From Xiphophorus maculatus (taxonomy: Eukaryota; Chordata; Actinopteri; Cyprinodontiformes; Poeciliidae), in contig NC_036447.1 of assembly GCF_002775205.1 (NCBI RefSeq), forward strand, positions 10,218,501-10,282,500: DNA of 64,000 bases. Reading direction: 5' to 3'. Below the pieces are notes generated by a model that was given only the letters and a program-made list of their open reading frames with translations, had not been told where the DNA came from and ran no database searches. Positions 39,530 through 51,139 of the stretch are shown here, in pieces (the stretch's first letter is position 1; each line of letters starts with the position of its first letter). The translations under genes and the position numbers were made by a program.

Positions 39530-39679
39530 TTAGCTTCAGGAAAAAGCCACCGTGGAGTCTGTGATCCCACTGGACTGATGCTTTTCTCTGTGTTTTTAAT
39601 GGTGAAACTGAAGTCTGACGAGCCGTACTGAACTTTACTCTGAGTTTGTTGATACCTGTAAAGTCGTGTACCAAGCAGA

Positions 39680-42600
39680 ATGTCTGCCTCCGCAATATTT
39701 GTGTTGGATTTGAAAGGGAAGGTAAGATAACTGTTGGGACTGATAAAATTGGTCACATTTAATGGTCGTTTCTACTGCAGGTTCGTGTTTTCAGCGTGAA
39801 TTTAAAAAGTTTACCTTAAAATTACTCCAGTTTTGCTGTTGCTTTTACTGTAAAACATTAATGGCGTCGTTAAAAATTAATGAAAATCTTGCGACAGACC
39901 TATTTAGTGGCCGTTTCTCGCTACTTCCGGATTCAGTTAAAAACCTAACGTGCTGCACCTGTTACCCCTCAGCAACTGGAGGTGCATTAGCGTCACGGTT
40001 TCTTCATTGTTTTGACGTCTGTCCTCTGTCACACGGGACATGTTAACATGACACACGCCTCTCAATAACAGAACGACTTAATGTTCTTTTTCTTGTATGC
40101 TGAAAATATAATGTATATAATATTTGATCTGATAAATTTAGCTGAGACAGTTTTATGATGAGTATTGGCTTTGCTCATATTTGAAACTGTCCCCTGCAGC
40201 GTGTTGGGCCATTGTTCAAAGTAATACTGTAGTGCCATTTTTTATTGGTAGCATGTTTAATTTCATGGAATTGTAGGTCTTTCTTTTCTTTCTTTCTTAG
40301 TTTTTATTTATTTATTTATATATATATATTTATTTATTTTTGACATTTTGCAGTTTTTAGGTACATACTCAGGTCTTTTAATCTTGACCAGCTCGGTTAC
40401 TTTTCGTGCTTCAATACACGAAAGAGACTTAGATTAGTAAATAAATTGAACATAAAGTGCAGCAAGATGCAGTGCAACAAAACAGAGGTAAAACTTGGAT
40501 ACTGAGAAATTAATTAGTATGAAAAAATCTTACATCGAACAGTTGGCCAAAAATAGGACTCTGTAAAATTGGTATTTTTTTCATTCTATTTTACAATTTA
40601 CCTCATGTTATTCCATGAATTACAAATCAATGCATTCTTTCTTACAATGTATTCAGTAATATAATCAGTTTCAGTAATTCAACAGAAAGATACTTCAAAC
40701 TTGTTGGGAATTTAATAGTTTTGTAAATCTGAAAAAAACAAACACAGGTGAGTTAACTCTTAAGTATTTCTGTTATAAAATAGTAGCCCACTTTTGTCCA
40801 AACTTTGTTTTTCTGTTCTTTCTGCTCAGGTGCTGATTTGTCGTAACTACAAAGGCGATGTGGACATGGCAGAGATTGACCACTTTATGAATTTACTCAT
40901 GCAGCATGAAGAGGAAGGACTTCTCAGTCCTGTGTTGTCCCATGGCAATGTTCACTTCATGTGGATCAAGCACAGCAATCTTTACCGTATCCTTGCCCGG
41001 ATTGTAGTACACATAATTTAAAGCATACTTTGCTGATGTGGTACATTATACATTTTAACTTTGGGAGACCAGTACAAATTCTACTCAATTATGGAAGCAA
41101 ATGGTTTGAACATTCCCAACTTCAATAGGCAACGGTGTGATTTTAGCATAATCCTTGACTTGCACTTTTTACAGTTGTGGCCACCACCAATAAGAACTCA
41201 AACGCCTCGCTCATTTACTCATTTCTTTACAAAATAGTTGAGGTAAGTGGGACATATGCAGTGTTTTATTAAAACGCAAATAAGTTGTTTGAAAAAAATA
41301 CAGTTTTCTTTTGGAAAGTTGGGAAAGTTGGCAAACAAACAGTTTTCAGACGTGATGTCCAAACTTGGTTCTTCACATTCTTCCAGACATTGCATTTATG
41401 TGTTGTGTGATTTCCACAGGTATTCACAGAATACTTCAAAGAGCTGGAAGAAGAGAGCATTCAGGATAATTTTGTTGTTGTCTATGAGCTGCTCGATGAG
41501 CTGATGGACTTTGGGTTCCCTCAGACTACCGACAGCAAGATCCTGCAAGAGTGAGACTCTCATGCATAGTCAAAGGTCTCATACATACGTTAACTAGAAG
41601 AAAAGGATTTTGTATCATAATGTCTGTTGATTTTGTTTTACAGATACATAACCCAGGAAGGTGCAAAGCTGGAGGTGGCGAAGAGCAAGGTCCCCACCAC
41701 TGTCACCAACGCTGTTTCCTGGCGGTCGGAGGGCATCAAATACAAAAAGAACGAGGTTTTCATTGACGTCATTGAGTCCATCAATGTACTGGTAAGATGA
41801 AGAATGGGATGCGGTTATCCTTTACTGAAAAATTAATTTAAAAAATCTTTCAAACTGAATCCAAATTCCTCTGGTCTTAGATAAACAAAGCTTTTCAGAT
41901 ATTTGTTGGTCTGTCTTCTCTGGTCTGCTATAGAGGTCAGTGAAGAGTGACCTGGGGAAGCTTTTGATTTAAGTTAGTTATTCTTAAACTATTAAAACTG
42001 AAAAATAAATATTGTAAAACTGTCTTGAAAGGGATTTTTAGTGTAGATATGAGAGAGGGATTCTGTATTTTACTACTACTACTATGAACTAAAGACAGGC
42101 AAACTTCCAGTACTTTCCACACTAGTATTACACAGGACTACCACATATTTTAAGGTTTTTTGGGGTCTTTTTTTAAGTGTAGAAGATTAAAATAAATCTA
42201 CTGGCTTCAAATAAAGATGCAGTCTTTCCAGTTTAGCGTCAATTAATTTTTTTAATCAGATAATCTGCCTTTGCCATTCATATGCAAATAGTATTTCACC
42301 TAAGGATCCAAAAACATTTGCATGCCAGTTTACACCCTAAAATGCATTATGAATTAGTTTACTTTACTAAATATTTGGTGCAACTGCCAAAATAAGTCAA
42401 ATGAAAATAAAATGTTTTATTCACACCGTATTGTTTTAACAGGTAAATGCCAATGGGAGCGTAATGAGCAGTGACATTGTGGGGAGCATTAAACTGAAGA
42501 CCATGCTGTCTGGAATGCCTGAACTGCGCCTCGGCCTCAATGATCGCGTTCTTTTTGCGCTCACTGGACGTATGAATGCAGTTTGGACACCTGTGATATC

Positions 42601-44506
42601 TATATGTGTCATATAGCTATTAAATCAGAACATCCTGAGGAAGTGCATTGGCTGTTGTTTTTCAGGTGACAAGGGGAAGACGGTGGTGATGGAGGACGTG
42701 AAATTTCATCAGTGTGTCCGTCTCTCCCGTTTTGAAAGCGATCGGACAATCTCCTTCATTCCTCCAGATGGAGAATCTGAACTCATGTCATATCGCATCA
42801 ATACGCATGTATGACACACTTCAGTATCGACTTTGCTATATATGCAAACACATGCTATAGGAAAAATCTAACTTTGTTTCACCAAATGCTATTTTTGTCT
42901 TACAGGTGAAACCTCTGATATGGATTGAGTCAGTCATTGAGAAATTTTCTCACAGCAGAGTTGAAATCATGGTTAAGGTATTTTGGAAAGTCTTGTGCTT
43001 CCACTTATTTTTATTTTTTACATTATGTCACATTTCATTCACGAACTTTAAAGGATCCACACACATCCTTTGTGTGGATGTGATTTCTACACATCCACAC
43101 AAAGATTTTCCTAAATGCAAATGGATGTATTGTTTTAGGGTTTTAAATCAAAATGTGTGATGTGCATTTATTCAGGCTCCCTCATGTTAATTCCCCTAAA
43201 TTCAGTTCTGTGAAATCATTTGCCTTGAGGCTAATAGAAAACTCTTAGAATTAGAATTTTTTTTATATAATTACTGTGAAGCCGCAGTTGGTTAGACAAC
43301 ACCCTGTATCCAAAAAATCTAGGAATGAGATCTGCATATTAGAAAATCTTTTGGTGATAATATTTGCAAATAGTCCAACAATATCTGCCTATTTTCTTCT
43401 GTTCTCTCTTTATCATGTGTGCTTCCTGTAAGTTGGAAATGTACAATAAATGACAATTCATTAAATTAATCATGTAAACAGGGTTCTTGTGATGTAGCAC
43501 CTTCACACACCCTGGAGCTGAACCTGTCCTTGCCTAGAGACCGTTTCACGTTGGGCAAAATGATGATTCTTTCTTTATTGTTCTGTTTTTAGGCAAAGGG
43601 ACAGTTTAAAAAGCAGTCTGTGGCCAATAATGTGGAGGTGAGGGTCCCGGTCCCCAGTGATGCTGATTCACCCAAGTTCAAAACCAGCACAGGCAGTGCT
43701 AAATATGTACCTGAGAAGAACCTGGTGGTGTGGACCATCAAGTCATTCCCTGTAAGGAACTCACTACAGAGTGCTTCACATTAAAACTGCCAGTGCTATC
43801 TGTCTCTTCGTTTAATTTGTCTCTGTGTTCATCTGTTGATACAGGGAGGAAAGGAGTTTCTTATGAGAGCTCACTTTGGTTTGCCCAGTGTAGAGAATGA
43901 TGAAGCAGAAGGGAAACCACCTATTACAGTCAAATTTGAAATCCCCTATTTCACAGTCTCTGGCATTCAGGTATGTTTGAACACTGGTTATTTTGTTTAT
44001 GATGATGTAATCTAGCATGTGGACATGGGCATCAAGTTAATCGGGAGATAGAAAATGTTTGTTCTTTTGCTCTTTTTTTGCAGAGTGTGTTTTTCGTATT
44101 ACTCTGCTGCTCTGTTACTCAATTAGCTCTTTTGCTTCTAGGCATGTTCAGTAGACTTTAATAGTCAAGTTAGATCATGTAGGAGCTGATGTGACTCAAT
44201 TCAGTTTATTTGCTTTTATGATGCACTGCAGTCTTGCCACAGCATGTTATAACACTCTCTTTTTTGCTAGGTTCGGTATATGAAGATTATTGAAAAAAGC
44301 GGGTACCAGGCTTTACCCTGGGTGCGCTACATCACACAGAGTGGAGGTAGAGTTGCAACACTCCTTATAGTGTTTTCTAATATTAGAAATAGTTCCCTTC
44401 CTATATAAATAAATTGTCATACACTTTGTCATTATTTTTTAAATGTTTTTGGCTTTTACATTTGTTCTCTTCGTATTCAGATTACCAGCTGAGGACTAAC
44501 GCGTAA
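39680..44506 (+). CDS. ap1m2: AP-1 clathrin adaptor medium (mu) subunit, complete, 12 exons, 424 aa
   Basis: Medium subunit of the AP-1 complex, which sorts cargo with tyrosine motifs at the trans-Golgi network and endosomes. Exons: 39680-39721, 40830-40986, 41175-41242, 41420-41550, 41644-41791, 42443-42569, 42666-42808, 42906-42977, 43593-43751, 43845-43970, 44271-44346, 44481-44506; 1275 nt in frame. It begins [14 protein letters not shown] and ends [14 protein letters not shown]. The N-terminal half is the longin-like part (residues about 1-140). The mu-homology domain, from about 168, contains [35 protein letters not shown]-type sequence, [19 protein letters not shown] and [20 protein letters not shown]. 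Length equals mammalian AP1M1/AP1M2 (about 423). Some positions are M1-like ([13 protein letters not shown]) and others M2-like ([18 protein letters not shown]). The ldlr/cdkn2d/keap1 neighbourhood favours AP1M2. Fish also have an ap1m3, so the paralogue label is less certain than the family. Confidence 0.93.
43068..43104. repeat. perfect 15 bp inverted repeat in ap1m2 intron 8
   Basis: CTTTGTGTGGATGTG at 43068-43082 and its exact complement CACATCCACACAAAG at 43090-43104 are separated by a 7 nt loop. A further upstream copy, ATCCACAC at about 43055, could pair with the same left arm, so two exclusive hairpins are possible. No known element was recognised. Confidence 0.75.
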
Positions 44507-44700
44507 AGGCTGAGGGATGCTCCATTGTATATTCTTCATGACTTTCTGAGGAACAAAAAGATCACTTTTAACAGCACTGGAGGGGAAAAAAACATGTTTT
44601 AAAATATCACCTGCTTTAATGTTAATTTTCCTGTTTTAAGAAGTTTTTATGAAATGTGTTTACTCAGAATTTAATGTGCACTCATACATTAAAATTATTT
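44507..44700 (+). other. ap1m2: probable ap1m2 3' UTR
   Basis: Short AT-rich stretch after the stop codon with an ATTAAA variant signal at about 44688-44693. No canonical AATAAA is seen before the next gene's promoter, so the 3' end is tentative. Confidence 0.4.
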
Positions 44701-44986
44701 AAAACATATTTCTTTAAAGCAGTTTGTTATCAGTGGCCTTTAGTGTATTTCTTTTTTCGTTTTGCATGTGTCAAACGCCGTTTAACTGGTGATATTTCTA
44801 TCACACCTGCAGGCACGCATTGTGTAATCACAGTCGATAAATTCCGCCCAAAATTACAAACTCGCACCCGCCTTTTTTCTGTCACTCCCACCTGCAGAAG
44901 TACAAGCAAAGGATGGAAATCTGAATGAACTGCCCTTTGAAGACGCCAACGTTTACAAATCGCCCGCTTTATTCGCTTCTAGCTCT

Positions 44987-45180
44987 GATTGGTCAGATGT
45001 TGATGTTGCCACTGCGAGAGCGTAGTAACAGAGTCATAGCTCCTCCTGTTTTTCCATATATGGACGAACAACGCCTACTGGGAGAGTTGTGATTGGCCAG
45101 CGTATTCTCCTTTCCAATGTTTGTAAATTTTAGACTAGGGAGACGCCGCAGTTTGGATCTCAGCGCGCAAATGTATTTTT
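44987..45180 (+). promoter_or_regulatory. cdkn2d: cdkn2d promoter with two NF-Y (inverted CCAAT) boxes
   Basis: GATTGG occurs at 44987-44992 and 45091-45096, about 100 bp apart, in a stretch with many CpGs just before the inferred untranslated first exon. Inverted CCAAT boxes are common in TATA-less cell-cycle promoters. The transcription start is not visible directly. Confidence 0.5.
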
Positions 45181-45291
45181 TAAAGGTTGATAAACTTTTC
45201 TCGTTTGAATTGTATTTAAAAATAACTGGGCACTAGAAGCAACGACTTGTGGAGACTTGACGACGCTTGGTATCTCAACGGACGGAATAAG
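45180..45291 (+). other. cdkn2d: inferred untranslated first exon of cdkn2d
   Basis: The sequence up to GACGGAATAAG at 45281-45291 is followed by a good donor, gtaggcac. An acceptor, atttcag, ends at 45602 and leads into the segment carrying the start codon. This implies a 311 bp intron within the 5' UTR. The left limit is a guess and no transcript evidence is available. Confidence 0.4.
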
Positions 45292-45661
45292 GTAGGCACA
45301 GAAACCTTTATGGTTGATAAACCGTTAGCTCGGATGCTACTTGTTATTAACATTCAGTCTATATGAATTATCTCTGTCGAGATGGCAAATATTTCCCTTC
45401 ACCAGTGCGGTTTAACCTTATATTTTGTTTAAACACCCCAGCGTTGCAGCTGTACGTAACAACCCAGTAATATGGCGTCAGCGGAGAACTACAAGTTACG
45501 TTAGCCGGATGCTGTAGTAAGGTTAGCTAGGGGTAGCCGACATTATCATCCCGGCTTTTCGAAATAACCTGTCAATTTCTCTACCTTAATGAAATATTTC
45601 AGTTTGAGTTTTGATGTGACTCTGCTCCGTGACTTATCCAGTAGCAGAAACCCAGAGTATA

Positions 45662-47539
45662 ATGGTCCTGAGTCAGATGGACGCGGGGAAAGCTTTGACG
45701 GCGGCAGCAGCCAAAGGGAATGCCGATGAGGTGCAGAGGATCCTGGAGGAATGCAGAGTGCATCCCGATACTCCCAACGAGTTCGGCCGGACCGCGCTGC
45801 AGGTAAGCGCCGTTATTATTCACGTTCACACATCATGAATCAGTTTCAGAACCATTACCTTCTTAATATGAGCCGATGACAAATTCATTTGGTCGCTCTG
45901 TTTGAGTTGTTTCCGATGTCCGCCCTGTTATGGTAACGGAAATTACATAATCCCTACTTCACATTTTATATCTTTTCATTTATTTTGGGTGGGCTGCTTA
46001 TTACCAATGTCATGTTTTTCTTTTGGCTTTATTATTTAATCCACAATAATTTACAGAATTATTGCCGCTGATCATTTCGTATATTTGTAGTTTTGGTTCT
46101 TGGGATTCGACTTTTTTCGGCTACGAAAAGACGTCGTCTGTTGTTGGATACCGTGTAATTAAATGATGGCATATCAGTTTATTTTTCTTCGTAGCAGGGA
46201 CGTACATAGAATTCAAAGCATCCCATGTACACACATACTGCTGGAAGCTGTATTTATGTCCAAAATACCCCAGAAAAAAAATCATATTTTCCCTACATGC
46301 TGGACTCCTGATGCTCTGAAACATCCTGTGCAAACATCTTTAATTCCTACCTTGAAAAAGTCTGTAACTACAAATGAAAACTACAAAGGCATGACATGGT
46401 AAATCCATATAAGGCATAGTTGTAGTCTATTGCAAAATATGTTTTTGACTCCCAAAAAGAAATAGTTTTTGCCATACCTGTAAATTCGGTTTGACCAGGT
46501 AGATTTCAATGTAATTATTTTCAGAAAATAAAATGTGACACCTGTATTTGAGCATAATTATCAGTTTATTTTTGCAACTCATTACAATTCAGAAGTGCAA
46601 CTTAAACATACTAATGAGCAAAGGTATAAATACATTATTATTAAATTAGTTGCTTGAAGTTTTGAAATGGATTGATTTAAAAAGGGACAAAATGGAAACA
46701 CGTTGGTACGAATCGGGTTTACAAATTTACATAGAAGTGAAATTATTTGGAGCTTTCAGGATCTTTTTCTTTATTGTTAGTAGTAGTAGTAGTAGTAGTA
46801 ATATTTCAGCTAAGGTATGTGGATTTCTAAATATAAAAGTTTTAGTTCAGAGTTATCTATTATTGTTATTGGGAAACATTTTGAGATTTTAAATATTGGA
46901 ACGTCTATACATAAAGGCTTAGTTTAACAGAAGCTTATAATGCTGCAATTTTTTTTTAGATACAATCATTAAGAACAAACATTTAAAAAATGTACTTAGA
47001 AATTTAAAATTTTGTGAAAAAAGACATGTTGATGCTTATAGTAAATGCACTAAATAGAGTTGAGTTCTTACTGACATAAAGCTGAGAAAATAAGAGGTCT
47101 TTGACTGTATAACATACCAATTTACACAAAGGTGTTTAAAAGGATTATGTGCTCTACATTCATCTTATTTAACATGCCCTTTCAGGTGATGATGATGGGG
47201 AACTCCAAAGTAGCAAGGTTGTTGCTGGAAAAAGGAGCTGAGCCCAACGTCCAGGACAAACACGGCATAGCGCCTGTCCATGATGCAGCACAGACGGGGT
47301 TCCTTGAGACCCTGCAGGTCCTGGTGGAGCACGGGGCTTCAGTGAACATCCAGGACCAGAACGGCGCCCTCCCCATCCACATCGCCATACGAGAAGGCCA
47401 CCGGGATATCGTGGAGTTCTTGGCTCCACGATCCGACCTGAAACATGCCAATGTCAGTGGTCAAACAGCAATAGACGTTGCCCGATCTCTGGGTGAGCTG
47501 GATATGATGAACTCACTTTTTGCTCACATTCACAGTTAG
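45662..47539 (+). CDS. cdkn2d: INK4-type cyclin-dependent kinase inhibitor (p19-INK4d-like), complete, 2 coding exons, 164 aa
   Basis: Ankyrin-repeat protein that binds CDK4/6 and blocks G1 progression. Exons 45662-45802 and 47186-47539 (495 nt). The intron falls after FGRTALQ and before [14 protein letters not shown], the same place as in mammalian CDKN2C and CDKN2D. Ankyrin repeats visible: an N-terminal degenerate one (residues about 10-40), then [38 protein letters not shown] and a last one with [15 protein letters not shown]. Length is close to human p19 (166) and p18 (168). The start ATG has A at -3 and G at +4; a second ATG five codons on has a poorer context. Residues such as [17 protein letters not shown] are p19-like, while [10 protein letters not shown] fits both paralogues. 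The gene order beside ap1m2 supports cdkn2d. Confidence 0.9.
45803..47185 (+). other. cdkn2d: cdkn2d intron with (GTA)n microsatellite
   Basis: AT-rich intron of about 1.4 kb. A (GTA)n run lies at about 46776-46800. No other exon or known repeat was recognised. Confidence 0.6.
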
Positions 47540-48110
47540 TAAGAATGGTAAAAAACCTTACTTCTTTTTTTTTTTTTTTTTGCTTTGTACCTGGTTACTT
47601 GAATACCTGAATTAGGTTTTGGAGATGAACATTAAAATGTGATGGGAGGTGATGTCTTTTGAGTTTCTTTTCAGTGAATTGGTGGCTATATACTGTAGAC
47701 ACCTTTTGCACAGTGCAGTTTAGGCACCTTATATTTACATTCTTTCCCTGTTAATTGGGAGTGCACATTTGTAGATAGTTGTCCTCCAGTGTTATGTGAT
47801 TTGTTTTACATTATTTCCATTGTGTGTATGAATTGTAACAGTTTCTACACATGTATGTTTTTGGTTTTTTTTAATTTACAAAAATGAAATGGTGCACCCT
47901 GATTGCTTTGCATAGTTGTGTTTCTCTTAATTAGATGAACTTTGAATTTACTCTTATTTATTGTTGGAAGAGGAATTAATATTCCTGTGACTTTGTAAAT
48001 AGCAACATTTGATGTGATTTGTTGAAATGTTATTTATATAAATACTTTTAAGACAAAAGTGAGATTATTCACTTTGAGAAAGCACAAAATAAAGTTATGA
48101 ACTTTAAGTC
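47540..48110 (+). other. cdkn2d: cdkn2d 3' UTR with polyadenylation signal
   Basis: AT-rich sequence from the stop codon to AATAAA at 48088-48093, followed by a T-rich stretch as expected downstream of a cleavage site. There is a T homopolymer at about 47564-47580. Confidence 0.65.
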
Positions 48111-48673
48111 TTATTGTCTCTCATTGTCTTTTTTTTAAATTTAATATTTTTTGAACTCTCTCCTGTTGGTAAAAATACTTTTTTATGAATTTATTTTTAA
48201 ATAGGGAATTTAAAAAAAATAATGCAGATGACCAGTTTTTAGCGTCTTTCCAGCATTATGTGAGTAGTATTCACTTGATTTTCATTTTTAAAACGCTGAT
48301 AAACAGAGGTTTTGATCCATATTGTTTTTCTTTTTAAATATTTTTTTTGTGTTTTAACACTTCCTCAAGATAATCCATCAGTGACTAAGCTGTAAATTCC
48401 ACAATGGAATGCACAGAACCAGAAAACCCTGTTAAAGGTCACAAAGCTAACTGCTCTGAAGCTAAAAATGAATGCGAGTCCTGTTTTTGTTACAGACTGT
48501 AGGTAACCGAGGCACAGTTTGCTCCTGTTTGTGCTCAGGGCTCTCACAGCACAATGGCTATTTTGTTTGCCTGTGCTCCTCCTCCAGCCAACTTCACCAG
48601 AAGAGAGAGCAGATACAGTTCAGTTACTGTGCTGCTGGTTCTTTGTGTTGAAGTGCGTATTCACAGGTCACTT

Positions 48674-50100
48674 ACAGCGCCTTCCAAAAGTATTCAGACC
48701 TGCAGCTGTAACTGCAGTGAAAGGTAACTACAATGCATTGACTCAAGAGAATGCAATCCAAATGTACACCACAATTTTCAGGTTTGCATCACCTCAGTTT
48801 TGTACTATTTTGTATTGGTCTATTGCTTAAAAATCCAAATTAAAATGCTTGCATGGTAGAATAAATCAAACTCAAGAGGTATAAAGGCATTTCTAATTCT
48901 TCAACTTCTGATTAGTACTTGTCAATTTTTTTAAAGTATGAATTATATTTTAATTTGAAGTTTATAACTGGACCAGCTAAAATTGTAATATTTCTGAGTG
49001 CTAGTGGTAGAAATACACCCAATCATTGAGAAGCAGCATTCAATTTTTATGTGCCATAAAACAACTGAAACAATGAGCTCCTTTAGATCAAATCTAAAAC
49101 TCCAGCTGTTTAGAATTGCATTTGATTCATAACTGGAACTGTGATCAATATGTTTGTATGTTTGATGATTATTCTTTATGACTTTGATGGTGGCATTTGA
49201 CAAAATGCAATGTTTATTGCTTGTTTATTAGTTGGTTGCTTTTTTTGTTGTTGTTTTTATCATGTGAAGCCATGTTACTAAAATGTGCAATACAAATAAA
49301 CTTAACTTGATCAGTATAAGAGTCAGATTGAGACACTCAATCAGACACTAGGTAGAGCTCAGTTGCTCAATTGGGTTGAATGTGGGCGTGCTGTGTGTGC
49401 AAATACTTCCAGTCAAGTTGTTGTTGGCATGTTCTGCAGGTAACGGTGAAAAGTTAACATCTACACTTATAAGATAGTTACAAAATAGAGACAAAAGGAA
49501 CATTTACATGGAGTTTATGTCAAGTGAGTGTGATAAAAATCTGTCCAGTTTATTTTAAACCCAAAAAGAGTGATAAAGTTGTTTTACCAATTAACACCAG
49601 AGGTACATTTTCTTATATTTTTGTAAAGGAAATTAAGATTATTAAAGAAATCCTGCTTCTAGATCCTCAGAATGGTTACAAGAATCTGCATGTCATAAAC
49701 ATGACTATCAAAACCACTTATAAGACCTTCATGCTGAGACCTCTGTGGAAAATGAATCTAAAAACTGTGCTTCAGTCTCTAACACATTTTTTCCCAGCAT
49801 TCCGCTGTTTTTAGCTCCATCCATTTCCCCCCTCAGATCTGACCAGTTTGGTCAACGCCACAGAAGAACAGCATCCCCACAGCATGATGCTGCCACCGTC
49901 ATGTTTTACTGTGGGAACCGAGTATTTAGGGTGATGGGCAGTTTTGGTTTTCTGACAGACAGTCTTGCATGTAGACTAAAGCGTTGTCTCATCTGACCAG
50001 ATGATAAAATCAGGGGGGGAAAATTGTGCTGTATTCCTAGCTTTAAATCACCTTTCTAGACCTATCGGTTTAAGTGACTGCTCATGCGTTTGTAAGTTTG
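48674..50100 (-). mobile_element. Tc1/mariner relic interrupted by a LINE tail
   Basis: The left end 'acagcgccttccaaaagtattcagac' starts at 48674. The transposase-derived part, at about 49810-50010, includes 'ccccacagcatgatgctgccacc', the reverse complement of a GGSIMLW-coding segment, and 'ctcatctgaccagatgat', so the transposase is on the minus strand. The element is split by the LINE 3' end at about 49060-49313. It lies between the convergent cdkn2d and lrrc8e genes. There is no intact frame. Confidence 0.6.
49060..49313 (+). mobile_element. L2-like LINE 3' end nested in the Tc1 relic
   Basis: It ends 'aaaatgtgcaatacaaataaacttaacttgat', the tail form of fish L2-group LINEs. Upstream, 'ctcctttagatcaaatctaaaactccagctgtttagaattgcatttgatt' resembles the LKSKLKTHLF-type end of their ORF. 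Only the extreme 3' part is present. Confidence 0.55.
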
Positions 50101-50859
50101 CAGTTATGGAATATTTATTGTGTGAATTATGGAATGACCAGTTCCCTGTGAGACATGGAAATAGTTTTTTAATCTAAAACTGCTTAAAATGTTTACGCAA
50201 CCTTCTGTCTAATACTGGTGACACTCTTCATCACCCCCTTAACTACAAGAGAAAAGACACAGGGTAATGATTTACTTGGTATGCTGGCATTTGGCACATA
50301 CTGTGCAGCTACTGTTGTTCAAACTCCTCAGTTACACCCAAATAACAATCTATAATAAAATACTATGAGGGTGGGTCAGTGTTACATTTTACAGAAGAGG
50401 TATTTCTGTTCATTTCACTGCTAGGATCCTGTTTTTCAGTCATGCTCTGCAAGCCAGAACATGAATAGACTTGAAGGTACAAAGCAGAAACAGAAAAAAT
50501 TTTTTGGGTTGCTGAGTTTAAACCTTCAGTACACTCAGAGGGAAAATCATGGATAAATAAATGGAGAAAGAATACAATAAAAAATCTTTGTATTTAACCT
50601 TTTAGTATTATGATCTTCAGATTAGTAACAGAATAGTCTTTCAGTTGTATTTCTAATGCAACAATACTTACCTACAATTAAATAAATGATACACAATTAA
50701 ATTAAAACTTAAGTGTATTGGTGTTTGTCTCAAAGGTCTCCCTTTTTCTCTATATCTCCTAAACGGAGGCAACATGACTCAACACAGTGAAGGACTCCTC
50801 TCTGGGCAGTAAAAACCTGTTCTACAGGATACAGCACAAACCTCCTCAGTCAGAAACAA

Positions 50860-51139
50860 CATAGGTCTGTCTGACTCTTTATTTTGTGCTAGCATTAAGG
50901 GGAAACCTTTCGAGAACTATAGTTTGATCCGGACCAGCCAAACATCCAAAAAAAGTAAAAAACAAACAAGAAACAAGCTCTGTAAAAAGATATTTTAATA
51001 AAAGAAGACACTTTGTTTTTCTAAAATGCATATGTATTACATATGTTTGTCCACAATTAAAACACTTTCCTCAATGCAAGCCAGAACACAACTGGCCACC
51101 ATGATTTTCTTAGTTTGCCACTAATCTCAGCTTTCAGTC
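50860..51139 (-). other. lrrc8e: probable lrrc8e 3' UTR
   Basis: Downstream of the stop on the minus strand, an AATAAA (plus strand TTTATT at 50878-50883) lies about 260 nt away, and an ATTAAA variant lies about 145 nt away. Which one is used cannot be decided. Confidence 0.4.
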
